In this document: positions 1 to 8,101 of the stretch, piece after piece
How positions within the stretch are numbered: position 1 is the stretch's first letter
Layout of the letters: each line of letters begins with the position of its first letter
NCBI RefSeq assembly: GCF_035918155.1
Contig: NZ_CP109327.1
Coordinates: forward strand, 1,054,001 to 1,118,000
Source of the DNA: Streptomyces sp. NBC_01591
GTDB lineage: Bacteria > Actinomycetota > Actinomycetes > Streptomycetales > Streptomycetaceae
Reading direction: 5' to 3'
Length of the DNA: 64,000 nt
Program-made: the position numbers and the translations under genes
The notes under the pieces: generated by a model
The model's database searches: none
Seen by the model: the letters and a program-made list of their open reading frames with translations, nothing else
Told to the model about the DNA's origin: nothing

Positions 1-2
1 TG

Positions 3-620
3 GGCACCGGCTACGGCTCCCAGCACTCCATGGACCCGGCGGGAATCCTCGCCACGGCCCCCGGCTGGCGGATCGTCGCCCCGTCCACGCCCTTCGACTA
101 CGTGGGCCTGATGAACTCCGCGCTGACCTGCAAGGACCCGGTCGTCGTACTGGAGCACACCGACCTGTACAACTCGGTCGGTCCGGGCCCGGTCGACGAC
201 TTCGACTACTGCCTTCCGGTGGGGAGGGCGGCCGTGCGCCGCACCGGATCGCGGATCACCGTCGTGTCGTACCTCGCGATGACCAACTACGTCCTGGAGG
301 CCGTCGAGCAGCTGGGCCTGGACGCCGAGGTCATCGACCTGCGGTGGCTGGACCGCGCCAGTCTCGACTGGGACACCCTCGGCGCGAGCATCCGCAAGAC
401 CAACAACGTGCTCATCGCCGAGCAGGGCCCCATCGGCACCTCGTACGGCGGCTGGCTGTCCGACGAGATCCAGCGCCGCTACTTCGACTGGCTCGACCAG
501 CCGGTCGAGCGCGTCCAGGCCGGCGAGTCCTCGCCCAGCATCAGCAAGGTGCTGGAGCGGGCGGCCATCGCACGGACCGAAGAGGTCGTGGCCGCGCTCC
601 AGCGGGTCACCGGGAACTGA
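3..620 (+). CDS. 2-oxo acid dehydrogenase E1 component, beta subunit (5' end outside window)
   Basis: C-terminal part of a transketolase-like E1 beta subunit of a pyruvate/branched-chain/acetoin-type dehydrogenase complex, which with E1 alpha decarboxylates a 2-oxo acid using thiamine diphosphate. The frame is open from the left edge (GTGYGSQHS...), so the start lies upstream. Visible are the pyrimidine-binding-domain end (GWRIVAPSTPFDYVGLM) and the transketolase C-terminal domain (ITVVSYLAMTNYVLEAVEQL, then VLIAEQGPIGTSYGG). The E2 gene follows after 37 bases and is probably co-transcribed. Family assignment is firm; the substrate cannot be read from this fragment. Confidence 0.9.
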   Translation, partial: GTGYGSQHSMDPAGILATAPGWRIVAPSTPFDYVGLMNSALTCKDPVVVLEHTDLYNSVGPGPVDDFDYCLPVGRAAVRRTGSRITVVSYLAMTNYVLEAVEQLGLDAEVIDLRWLDRASLDWDTLGASIRKTNNVLIAEQGPIGTSYGGWLSDEIQRRYFDWLDQPVERVQAGESSPSISKVLERAAIARTEEVVAALQRVTGN

Positions 621-657
621 CCCTCCCCGTACGAGAGAACACCCAGGAGGGTTGATC

Positions 658-1983
658 ATGGCAGAACTGTTCCGAATGCCCGCCGTGGCCGCCGATGCGG
701 CAACGGCCGTGCTGTCCGCCTGGCAGGTGGCGGAGGGAGCGTCGTTCACGAAGGACGACGCGCTGGTCTCCATCGAGACCGACAAGGCCGAGGTGGACGT
801 CTCCGCCGAGCGGGACGGCGTGCTGCTCAAGACGCTGTACGAGGCCGGTGTCGAGATCGAGGTCGGCGACCCGATCGCCGTGCTCGGCGCCGTCGGCGAG
901 CAGGCCGGTGACCTCGACGCGCTGCTGGCGGAACTCGGCGTCGGTGTCACCGCGCCCGGCGAGGCCCGGCAGGCGGTGCGCCGGGACGTGCCGGAGGAGC
1001 CGATCGCCGAGCGCCCGGCCGCTCCGGAATCCCCTGCACCCTCCGCCGCGCCGTCCTCCGGGGAGCCGGATCGCGGCGGGCGCGTCTTCAGCAGTCCGCT
1101 GGCCCGCAGGCTGGCCCGGGAGGCGGATCTCGACATCGAGGTCCTCACCGGCACCGGGCCCGGCGGCCGCATCGTCAGGCGTGACGTCGAGGCCGCGGTC
1201 GCGGTCCGGCGGACTCCGGCGACGGAGGCGCCCGTGGCCCCGGCACTCCCGGTGGCCGCCTCCGTGCCGCAGGCCGCCGCCCACGCCGACACCATCGACA
1301 GCGGCGACCACGAGGACATCCCGCACAGCCGTATGCGCCGGGCGATCGCCAGGCGCCTGACGGAGAGCAAGCAGCACACCCCGCACTTCTATCTGCGGGC
1401 GACCTGCGCCGTGGACGAGCTGCTCGCCCTGCGGCAGCGGATCAACGCCGTCAGCCCGGTCAAGATCTCGGTCAACGACCTGCTGATCAAGGCCGTCGCC
1501 ACGGCACACACACAGGTGCCGGAGATGAACGCGGTGTGGCGGCCGGACGCCGTCCGCCGGTTCCGTACCGTCGACGTGTCGGTCGCGATCGCCACCGACA
1601 CGGGCCTGGTGACCCCGGTGCTGCGCGGTATCGAGAACCTGTCGGTGTCGGCGATCGCCACGCGGACCCGGGCGTACGCGGAGCAGGCTCGCTCCGGGGC
1701 GCTGCGCCCCGCCGACCTCGAAGGCGGCTCGATCACCGTGTCGAACCTCGGCATGTACGGGGTCGAGGAGTTCGCCGCCATCATCAACCCGCCGCAGGCC
1801 GCGATTCTGGCCATCGGCGCCGCACGTGACGAGGCGGTGGTCCGCGACGGTGCGGTCACCGCGGCCAAGGTGCTCGGGGTGGTCCTTTCCGTGGACCACC
1901 GTCCGGCGGACGGCGCCGTGGCGGCGCGCTGGCTCGCAGCCTTCACCGAGGCCGTGGAGAACCCGGTCCGGCTCGTCGTCTGA
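658..1983 (+). CDS. 2-oxo acid dehydrogenase E2 (dihydrolipoamide acyltransferase)
   Basis: Core E2 subunit that transfers the acyl group from E1 to CoA through a swinging lipoyl arm; cytosolic complex. The N-terminal lipoyl domain carries the lipoylated lysine in ETDKAEV (Lys43). A peripheral subunit-binding domain (SPLARRLAREADLDIEVL, about residues 145-182) follows a Pro/Ala linker. The catalytic domain (about 220-441) ends with the acyltransferase motif DHRPADG at 413-419. The ATG at 658 is chosen over an in-frame TTG at 652 because AGGAGG at 645-650 lies 7 bases upstream. With one lipoyl domain and 441 residues it is of normal size. No E3 gene is seen in the window, so a shared lipoamide dehydrogenase is likely. 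The MFS gene follows after 113 bases. Confidence 0.93.
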   Translation: MAELFRMPAVAADAATAVLSAWQVAEGASFTKDDALVSIETDKAEVDVSAERDGVLLKTLYEAGVEIEVGDPIAVLGAVGEQAGDLDALLAELGVGVTAPGEARQAVRRDVPEEPIAERPAAPESPAPSAAPSSGEPDRGGRVFSSPLARRLAREADLDIEVLTGTGPGGRIVRRDVEAAVAVRRTPATEAPVAPALPVAASVPQAAAHADTIDSGDHEDIPHSRMRRAIARRLTESKQHTPHFYLRATCAVDELLALRQRINAVSPVKISVNDLLIKAVATAHTQVPEMNAVWRPDAVRRFRTVDVSVAIATDTGLVTPVLRGIENLSVSAIATRTRAYAEQARSGALRPADLEGGSITVSNLGMYGVEEFAAIINPPQAAILAIGAARDEAVVRDGAVTAAKVLGVVLSVDHRPADGAVAARWLAAFTEAVENPVRLVV

Positions 1984-2096
1984 ACCCACCCCGGCGGCCG
2001 GGCGGCCCGCGGCGTCACCGTCGTAGGCCGCCCGACCCCGCCCCCCAGGCCGCAGTCCGCGTCCGACGGCTGCCAGAGCACTCCAAGAGGACACCG

Positions 2097-3434
2097 ATGT
2101 CTTTGATCCGCGGTTCCCGCACGCCCAGTGCGGCCATACCCAACGAAACCCCGCGCGATGCGCTCGGCGAGCTGGACCAGCGCAATCTGCGGCGGCTGAT
2201 GCCGCTGCTGCTGGCCGCCTACATCATGTCGTTCCTGGACCGGACCAACATCGGCCTGGCCAAGGAACGCCTGGAGGTCGACCTCGGCATCTCCGCCGCG
2301 GCCTACGGGCTGGGCGCCGGGCTGTTCTTCCTCACCTACGCGATCTCCGAGGTGCCCAGCAACCTGATCATGTACCGCGTGGGCGCCCGCTGGTGGATCA
2401 CCCGGATCATGCTGACCTGGGGCGTCATCTCCGCCTGCATGGCCTTCGTACAGGGTGAGAAGTCCTTCTACGCCATGCGGCTGCTGCTCGGCGCCGCCGA
2501 GGCCGGGCTGCTGCCGGGCATCCTGCTCTACTTCACCTACTGGTTCCGCTCCGAGATCCGCGGCAGGGCGATCGGGCTCCTCCTGCTCGGCGCCTCCATC
2601 GCCAGCGTCGTCGGAAACCCGCTCGGCGGACTGCTGATGGAGATGGACGGGATCGGCGGCTGGCACGGCTGGCAGTGGATGTTCGTCATCGAGGGCGTCC
2701 CCTGTCTCTTCCTGGCGTTCGTCATCTTCCGGTTCCTGCCCGACAGCCCGGCCGAGGCGCCCTGGCTGACGGCGGACGAGGCCCGGCTGGTCCAGGACGC
2801 GGTCACCCGCGAGCAGACCGAGGGCGCCGAGGCGGCCGGCAACGGCTCCGGGTCCGGCTCGCTGCTGACGGTCCTGCGCGACAAGCAGATGCTGCTGGCC
2901 ATCTTCGCCAACTGGACGCACCAGGTCGCCCTGTACTCCGTCGTCTACTTCCTGCCCGGCATCATCGGCGGCTGGGGCGATCTCTCGCCGTTCACCATCG
3001 GCCTGCTGACCGGACTGCCCTGGCTCACCGCGGCCGTCGGTGCCGTACTGGTGCCGCCCCGCGCGACCACACCCCGGCGCTCCCGCAACTTCGTGGTGGT
3101 CGGCCTGCTGATGATGTTCACCGGCCTCGTCGTCGCCGCCGTCGCCGGTCCCGTGATCGCCCTGCTCGGCTTCTGCTTCACCGGCCTGGCGTTCTTCGTC
3201 GTCCAGCCCCTGCTGTTCAACTTCCCCGCCACCCGGCTCTCGGGCAAGACCCTCGCGGGCGGCCTGGCACTGCTCAACACCATCGGCATCACCGGCGGCT
3301 TCGTGGGCCCCTACATCATGGGCTACGCCGAGGACGCCACCGGCAACCACCTGTCCGGCCTGTGGGTGTCCATCGTCCTGCTGGCCCTCGGCGCCCTGGC
3401 TGCCACACGGCTGCGCTTCTCCCCCAAGTCCTGA
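2097..3434 (+). CDS. MFS transporter, anion:cation symporter (ACS)-like family
   Basis: Integral membrane secondary carrier of 445 residues with 12 predicted membrane helices. The start of helix 1 (AYIMSFLDRTNIGLAKERL) and the GLFFLTYAISEVPSNLIMYRVG segment are typical of the ACS family, which imports organic anions such as phthalate, tartrate or hexuronates. A hydrophilic central loop (about residues 215-260, with a Gly/Ser-rich stretch) separates the two halves. AAGAGG lies 6 bases before the ATG. It sits downstream of the 2-oxo acid dehydrogenase genes in the same direction, so it may import that pathway's precursor; this is inference. A strong hairpin follows the stop codon. Confidence 0.88.
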   Translation: MSLIRGSRTPSAAIPNETPRDALGELDQRNLRRLMPLLLAAYIMSFLDRTNIGLAKERLEVDLGISAAAYGLGAGLFFLTYAISEVPSNLIMYRVGARWWITRIMLTWGVISACMAFVQGEKSFYAMRLLLGAAEAGLLPGILLYFTYWFRSEIRGRAIGLLLLGASIASVVGNPLGGLLMEMDGIGGWHGWQWMFVIEGVPCLFLAFVIFRFLPDSPAEAPWLTADEARLVQDAVTREQTEGAEAAGNGSGSGSLLTVLRDKQMLLAIFANWTHQVALYSVVYFLPGIIGGWGDLSPFTIGLLTGLPWLTAAVGAVLVPPRATTPRRSRNFVVVGLLMMFTGLVVAAVAGPVIALLGFCFTGLAFFVVQPLLFNFPATRLSGKTLAGGLALLNTIGITGGFVGPYIMGYAEDATGNHLSGLWVSIVLLALGALAATRLRFSPKS

Positions 3435-3443
3435 CGCGCGCCG

Positions 3444-3501
3444 GGGCGTGGGCCCCGCGGGACGCCCCATCTGGTGGGGCGGTCCTGCGGGGCCCACGCC
3501 C
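3444..3501. terminator. Large bidirectional hairpin terminator
   Basis: A perfect 15-bp outer stem (3444-3458 with 3487-3501) encloses a second inner GC-rich pairing (GCCCC/GGGGC). It lies between two convergent genes. There is no U-tract, as is common for actinomycete terminators. Confidence 0.8.
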
Positions 3502-3561
3502 TGTCATCGGGCACCCGTGCCCGGGCGCGGAGCGCCCGGTGCCGGCATCGGCCGAACGGGA

Positions 3562-6375
3562 TCAGCCCGCCGGAACTCCCGTATCCGGCAGGGACCGTCG
3601 TCCCCGGGGCAGGTCCAGCTCGAACCACACCACCTTGCCTCCGGAGACATCGGCTGCGCCCCACCGCTGTGCCAGTGCGTTGACGACGTGCATCCCACGG
3701 CCGGTTTCGTCGGTAAGCCGTGCCCTGCGCCGCCGGGGCAGTTGCGCCGAGTCGTCGCCGACCTCGCAGCGCAGCGAATCGGTCCGCAACAGCCGCAGGC
3801 TCACGGGCCGTTCCGCGTACCGCACGGCGTTCGTCACGATCTCGCTCACCAGGAGCTCCGCCGAGTCCGCGAGTTCCTCCAGACCCCAGCCGGCAAGCGT
3901 CCTCCGTACGAGCCGCCGGGCCCGCCCCGGGGCCTCGTGCACCGGTTCCAGGAACCAGTGCGCCACGTCACTCGGCGCGATCCCGTCGAACCGCGTCGCG
4001 AGAATCACGATGTCGTCGTCCCGGTCGCCCGGGCCGAGCATGCCCAGCACATCGTCGCAGAGGGCCTCCAGCGACGGCGCGCGGTCCGGCCCGGTCAGCC
4101 GTGCAGTGGCGGCCACCCGTTCCCTGAGCTGCTCGATGCCCAACCAGACATCCCGCATCCGCGACTCGACCAGTCCGTCCGTGTAGAGAAGCAGCGTCGC
4201 GCCCGTGGGCGCGTCCAGCTCCACGGCCTCGAAGTCGACACCGCCCACCCCGATCGGGGCGCCCGGGGGCACCCTCAGCACCTCTGTCCGGCCGCCGGGA
4301 TGCAGGAGTACGGGCGGCGGGTGGCCCGCGTTGGCGATGGTGATCGTGTGCGCGACCGGGTCGTACACCGCGCACTGGCAGGTCGCCATCCGGTCGTCCC
4401 CCAGCCGTCGTGCCTGCTCGTCGAGCCTTCGCAGCACCTCATGGGGCGGCAGGTCGAGGCCGACGAGGGTCTGCGCGGTGGTGTGCAGCTGACCCATGAT
4501 CGCCGCGGACGTCATGGAGTGGCCCATGACGTCGCCGACGACCAGGGCGACCCTGCTCCCGGGCAGCGGGATCGCGTCGTACCAGTCGCCGCCGATCCGG
4601 GCCGTATCGGCGGCGGGCAGGTACCGGGAGGCGAGCTTCACGCCGGGCGGCTGCGGAAGGGACCGCGGCAGCATCGCTCGCTGCAACTCACCCGCGATGT
4701 ACGCCTCGCGCCCGTACAGTACGGCCTTGTCCAGGGAGATCGCCGTATGCGTGACCAACTGGGCGGCGACCAGCAGGTCGTTGGGATCGAAACCCGGTCG
4801 CTCGTACCCGCGCAGGAAGACGGCGACCCCGATGACCCGGCGCCGGCCGCGCAGCGGGGCGAGAATCGCCCGGTGCCCGTCGGGCAGTGGGTGGTCGGTG
4901 CCGAGCAGCCAGGGCAGTGCGTCCCGGCCGGCGGCCGAGCCGCCGAAGACCGGACGCACCCCGCGTAACACCTCGGCGAGCCCGCCGCCCGGATGAACCT
5001 CACGCAGCACGGCCGGATCGGCATCGGGTGCGAAGAGCCCGTCGCGCTCGTCCGCCGGGCGCAGCCGGTCGTTGCGGCGCAGCCGCAGCATGAACGGGGA
5101 GACCGGTCGTTCGTCGCCCACCGGAAGCGGGTCGCGCAGATATACGAAGATCTCGTCGGAGAACGACGGAACGGTCGCTCGGCACAGCCCGAGCACGATC
5201 TCGTCCAGATCCATACCGCGGGCGATCCGCCGGGTCGCCGCTCCCACGAACCGCATGGAGTCGTCCGCTCGCCGCAGCTCGACCTCGCTGCCCGGCCCGT
5301 CCGTGCTGGTGGCAGGGTTGTTCGGGGTTGTGCGGAACAACCCGCCATCGCCAGGAGCGGACTGAGGGCCATAGCCGGTTCCGCTTCGCACTGGCTGCCC
5401 GGGAATGACTGTGCCGCCGTGTTCCTTCTCCGCGTTCCGGGTTTCCCTCCAGCCCATGTCCTCGGCCGCCTCCTGCACGGCCTCGTGTTCCCGGTCGAGG
5501 ACGTCCCGGGCCTTGCGCAGAGTGGCGTCGACCTGGTCGAGCGCGGCGTCATCGGCGGTGCCGGTCAGCGGGCCGGGAATCTGCAGGTCGGTTCCTGCCC
5601 GGGGCTGACCGCCCAGAGCCGAGCCGCTCCTGAGATCACGGAGTTCGTCCTCCAACGCCTTGATACGGCGGGCGGCGTGATCGGCCACGCGCTGCGCCGT
5701 GTCCCGTTCGGCCTCGGCCCGGCCGAGCTGCGAGCGAAGGTCCTCCGACTGCCGCACAGCGCGCTCAAGGCGGTTCTCCGCCATCTCCACATCGACGGGG
5801 AATGAATCGTCCGCGCTGCGCAGTGCGTCCAACCGCCTTGTGAGCTGAGCGACTTGCGCTTGCGTCTGGCCGAGCAGCGCGAAGAGCACGGTGGCCACCT
5901 GGAGAGCCTGCTGCCTGGCCTGCTCACTGACCTCGAAGGCCTGCCGTACGCGATTGAGATCCTCCAGCGCGGCGATGGTGCGTTGCTGGGCCTCGACGAG
6001 TTCGTGCGCCGGGACGGCCGGCTTCCCGCCGGCGGTGACGGGCGTGGGAGTCGTGTGAGCGGCGCTCCACAGCGGTTGCAGCTCCTTGAGCCGCTCGGCG
6101 GCCCGCGGTCCGGTCTCGTCGGGGAAGCACACATCGGCAACGGCTTCGACGAGGTCCCATGTCAGGGCGACTCCGGAGAGTTGCTCACGCAGCTTGCGCA
6201 GATCGGGGACCACACCCGAACGGAAGTGCTCGGAGGTAAATCGGGTACGCAGCTGGGTCACCGACACGTTGGAGGTGTCGAGCCAGGTCCGCAGGATGTG
6301 AACGAGATCGTTGATCTCCTTGCACGAGCCGCGTGCGGGCGCCCAAGGCCGGCCGGGCCGCTTCAAAGTCCCCAC
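3562..6375 (-). CDS. SpoIIE-type PP2C phosphatase with GAF and HATPase (anti-sigma-like) domains
   Basis: About 937-residue cytosolic signalling protein that combines a Ser/Thr phosphatase with a histidine-kinase-like ATPase fold, the architecture used to control anti-sigma/anti-anti-sigma partner switching in actinomycetes. Order: an N-terminal helical segment (about 1-85) that could be a DNA- or protein-binding head; a long coiled coil (about 150-250; QLTRRLDAL, ENRLERAVRQSEDLRSQLG); a GAF-like sensor (about 375-560); a PP2C/SpoIIE domain beginning near IGGDWYDAIPLPG (about 590) with VVGDVMGHS; and a C-terminal HATPase_c domain with the N-box ELLVSEIVTNAVRYA and a GRGMHVVNAL G-box. The open frame extends 100 codons upstream, but the GTG at 6375 begins the first protein-like sequence, so the start is uncertain. 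It diverges from a small membrane protein across two palindromes. Confidence 0.85.
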   Translation of the reverse strand: MGTLKRPGRPWAPARGSCKEINDLVHILRTWLDTSNVSVTQLRTRFTSEHFRSGVVPDLRKLREQLSGVALTWDLVEAVADVCFPDETGPRAAERLKELQPLWSAAHTTPTPVTAGGKPAVPAHELVEAQQRTIAALEDLNRVRQAFEVSEQARQQALQVATVLFALLGQTQAQVAQLTRRLDALRSADDSFPVDVEMAENRLERAVRQSEDLRSQLGRAEAERDTAQRVADHAARRIKALEDELRDLRSGSALGGQPRAGTDLQIPGPLTGTADDAALDQVDATLRKARDVLDREHEAVQEAAEDMGWRETRNAEKEHGGTVIPGQPVRSGTGYGPQSAPGDGGLFRTTPNNPATSTDGPGSEVELRRADDSMRFVGAATRRIARGMDLDEIVLGLCRATVPSFSDEIFVYLRDPLPVGDERPVSPFMLRLRRNDRLRPADERDGLFAPDADPAVLREVHPGGGLAEVLRGVRPVFGGSAAGRDALPWLLGTDHPLPDGHRAILAPLRGRRRVIGVAVFLRGYERPGFDPNDLLVAAQLVTHTAISLDKAVLYGREAYIAGELQRAMLPRSLPQPPGVKLASRYLPAADTARIGGDWYDAIPLPGSRVALVVGDVMGHSMTSAAIMGQLHTTAQTLVGLDLPPHEVLRRLDEQARRLGDDRMATCQCAVYDPVAHTITIANAGHPPPVLLHPGGRTEVLRVPPGAPIGVGGVDFEAVELDAPTGATLLLYTDGLVESRMRDVWLGIEQLRERVAATARLTGPDRAPSLEALCDDVLGMLGPGDRDDDIVILATRFDGIAPSDVAHWFLEPVHEAPGRARRLVRRTLAGWGLEELADSAELLVSEIVTNAVRYAERPVSLRLLRTDSLRCEVGDDSAQLPRRRRARLTDETGRGMHVVNALAQRWGAADVSGGKVVWFELDLPRGRRSLPDTGVPAG

Positions 6376-6394
6376 GTCATCTCTCTCAGGCCAA

Positions 6395-6433
6395 GTTGTT
6401 CCCCGGACAACCCCATGTTGTCGCGTGGACAAC
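6395..6433. promoter_or_regulatory. Pair of 17-bp palindromes (GTTGT...ACAAC), candidate operators
   Basis: Site 1 (6395-6411) is GTTGTTCCCCGGACAAC and site 2 (6417-6433) is GTTGTCGCGTGGACAAC. Site 2 extends to an 8-bp arm palindrome (6415-6422 with 6428-6435). The sites start 22 bp apart, about two helical turns, between the divergent phosphatase and small membrane protein genes. This fits a dimeric regulator bound twice on one DNA face; the regulator is unknown. Confidence 0.6.
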
Positions 6434-6535
6434 ATCCAACCCTCTCGACCGGCCCTCATGCAGGTGGATCGTTGTTTCGTGCCGCGCTCGACAGCGCGCC
6501 CGCACCATGCATGTGAGCTCGAAGGAGGAGTTGTT

Positions 6536-6742
6536 GTGAACCTCACCCATACGGCGGTGCTGCTCATGGCAGTCGCGCTGGCGGTGATCTTCGCGTGCCT
6601 CGTGGCCGGTATCGCGTTCGCCGTCGCTCGCTGGGGCGGCGCCCAGGTGCCCGAGGCCCTCGCCAGGTCGGGCAAGGCGCTCGCGACGACCCTGACCGTT
6701 GTCAGCGCGGTGATGGCTGTGGTGGTGACCGTGCTGAAGTAG
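6536..6742 (+). CDS. Small two-helix membrane protein (68 aa)
   Basis: Short protein with two hydrophobic helices (about residues 7-29 and 48-67) joined by a short polar loop (ARWGGAQVPEALARSGKA). The GTG start at 6536 is chosen because AGGAGG (6523-6528) lies 7 bases upstream. The open frame reaches further upstream, but that part lacks protein-like composition. I do not recognise the family; Streptomyces genomes contain many such orphan small membrane proteins. It is divergent from the SpoIIE-type phosphatase and shares the palindrome-bearing intergenic region, so common regulation is likely. Confidence 0.7.
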   Translation: MNLTHTAVLLMAVALAVIFACLVAGIAFAVARWGGAQVPEALARSGKALATTLTVVSAVMAVVVTVLK

Positions 6743-6840
6743 GAGAAGTGTTCCCCGGCCGTTGTCCCGATCCTGACGGTGGCTCACCACTGGCGGCACG
6801 CCTCGGAATGCATCCCAATGACCAAGTGAGTGGTGGCGCG

Positions 6841-6846
6841 TAGTGT
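6841..6846 (+). promoter_or_regulatory. -10 box of leaderless promoter (TAGTGT)
   Basis: TAGTGT lies 7 bases before ATG 6854, the spacing of leaderless actinomycete mRNAs. This favours 6854 over the in-frame upstream starts at 6830 and 6845. Confidence 0.5.
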
Positions 6847-6853
6847 GACGCGC

Positions 6854-7597
6854 ATGCTTCCAGCAGACTTCTACACGGGTATCGTCGCGCAGCTCTACGG
6901 GCCGTTGAAGAGCCACCGTCCGGACCCTCGAACGTATGCTGACTTCATCCGTGAAGCCGGGGAGCCGGCGCTGGAATTGGGGTGTGGGGACGGCGATCCG
7001 CTGATCGAGCTGCGCAGGCGGGGCCTGGAGGTCGAGGGCGTCGATTCGTCGGCGGACATGTTGGCCGGTTGCCGTCGGCGGGCTCGCGAGGAAGGCATCG
7101 ACGTCGTGGTCCACCACCAGCGGATGGAGGCTCTCGACCTGCCACACCGCTACGGGGCGATCTTCCTCGCCGGACCGACGTTCACACTGCTTCCCGACGA
7201 TGCCACTGCCCTGGCGGCCCTGACCGGCATCGCCGCCCACCTCGTGGAGGGCGGTACCGCGCTGGTGTCCGTGTTCGTCCCGGAACCCACTCCGGCCGGG
7301 CAGTTGGGGCAGATACGCCGCGCCACGGCGGATGACGGCGCCGATCTCCGCGTGTCCGTGGTGTCCGAGGAGCGTGACGAGACCACGCGCACCCAGACAA
7401 CCGTGCTGCGTTACGAACGGCACCTCGACGGCATCAGTACCGTCGAGGACCGGCCGTGGCTGTTGCACTGGTACACCCGCACCGGCTTCGAGTCCCTTGC
7501 TGCGGCCGTCGGCCTGCGGGTGGTTTCCGTCACGGATGCGGACGGCAACGCCGCCGCGAGCGACGAGACCGACCTCCGCTTCAGGCTCCGTAGGTGA
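6854..7597 (+). CDS. Class I SAM-dependent methyltransferase
   Basis: Rossmann-fold methyltransferase of 247 residues; substrate unknown. Motif I is ALELGCGDGDPLIELRRRG, followed by the acidic ribose-binding loop (EGVDSSADMLAGCRRRA) and the post-I region ending in MEALDLPHRYGAIFLAG. These match the small-molecule methyltransferase_25-like group. In-frame starts also exist at 6830 (ATG) and 6845 (GTG), but none has a good ribosome-binding site, and a TANNNT box 7 bases before 6854 suggests a leaderless mRNA. Its stop codon directly abuts the stop codon of the convergent CdiI-like gene, with no intergenic base. Confidence 0.85.
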   Translation: MLPADFYTGIVAQLYGPLKSHRPDPRTYADFIREAGEPALELGCGDGDPLIELRRRGLEVEGVDSSADMLAGCRRRAREEGIDVVVHHQRMEALDLPHRYGAIFLAGPTFTLLPDDATALAALTGIAAHLVEGGTALVSVFVPEPTPAGQLGQIRRATADDGADLRVSVVSEERDETTRTQTTVLRYERHLDGISTVEDRPWLLHWYTRTGFESLAAAVGLRVVSVTDADGNAAASDETDLRFRLRR

Positions 7598-8011
7598 TCA
7601 GGGACGCGTGACGAAGCGGGTGAGTTCCTCGGCGGCGCCGCTCGGCAGGTCGGCGACCAGCGCCGCCGGCAGAGTCGTGATCACGGCGCGCAGCCGCGCG
7701 GCAAGGTCCGGCAGCACGGCCCAGGCCGAGCCCGGGGCTTCGACGGCCGCGAGCAGCAGGTCCCCCTCGTAGAAGTACGCCTCCAGCAGTGGGTCCTCGA
7801 GCAGCAAGCGCACCGCGAGTGGGAGGACGTGCGGCAGGGACACCTGCTGGCTGACCAGCGTGCGCAGATCCGCCGGGCGGAGTTGACCCAGCGGCGTGCA
7901 CCGCAACTCATGAACCTTGCGGACCAGGTGAGTCGCGTCGGCGTCCGGAGCCGCCCATCGGGGCGGGTCCAGCTCATCGAGCGCGCGGTCGAGATGCAGC
8001 AAGCGATCCAT
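7598..8011 (-). CDS. CdiI-like contact-dependent growth inhibition immunity protein
   Basis: About 137-residue acidic cytosolic protein. The pattern LVRKVHELRCTPLGQLRPAD, QQVSLPHVLPLAVRLLLEDP and AYFYEGDLLLAAVEAP matches the actinobacterial CdiI family annotated as contact-dependent growth inhibition immunity proteins. Members bind and neutralise a cognate toxin; here no toxin gene is visible nearby, so it is an orphan immunity gene or has another role. The start at MDRLLHLDRALDEL (8011) is preferred over the longer frame to 8044, which runs into the MerR relic on the other strand. Codon usage resembles the flanking genes. Confidence 0.7.
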   Translation of the reverse strand: MDRLLHLDRALDELDPPRWAAPDADATHLVRKVHELRCTPLGQLRPADLRTLVSQQVSLPHVLPLAVRLLLEDPLLEAYFYEGDLLLAAVEAPGSAWAVLPDLAARLRAVITTLPAALVADLPSGAAEELTRFVTRP

Positions 8012-8030
8012 GAGGTCATTCTCCGCCTGA

Positions 8031-8101
8031 ATCGGCACCACCATCAGGGCACTGCGGTACTACGAGCAGCAGGGCCTGCTCCACCCCGGCAGCGGCTACT
8101 C
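8031..8101 (+). pseudogene. Relic of a MerR-family regulator N-terminus
   Basis: Reading from 8031 gives IGTTIRALRYYEQQGLLHPG then SGYS, the second helix-turn-helix element and start of the wing of MerR regulators (consensus TIRALRYYEQQGLL...GYR). A stop codon (TGA, 8028-8030) lies immediately upstream, and no MerR sequence continues downstream. It sits in the gap between two minus-strand genes and is a gene fragment of about 23 codons. Confidence 0.6.

Noticed and set aside
607..2094. Long minus-strand open frame opposite the E2 gene
   Set aside because: Arg/Gly-rich composition without motifs; it is the shadow of the E2 gene in GC-rich DNA.
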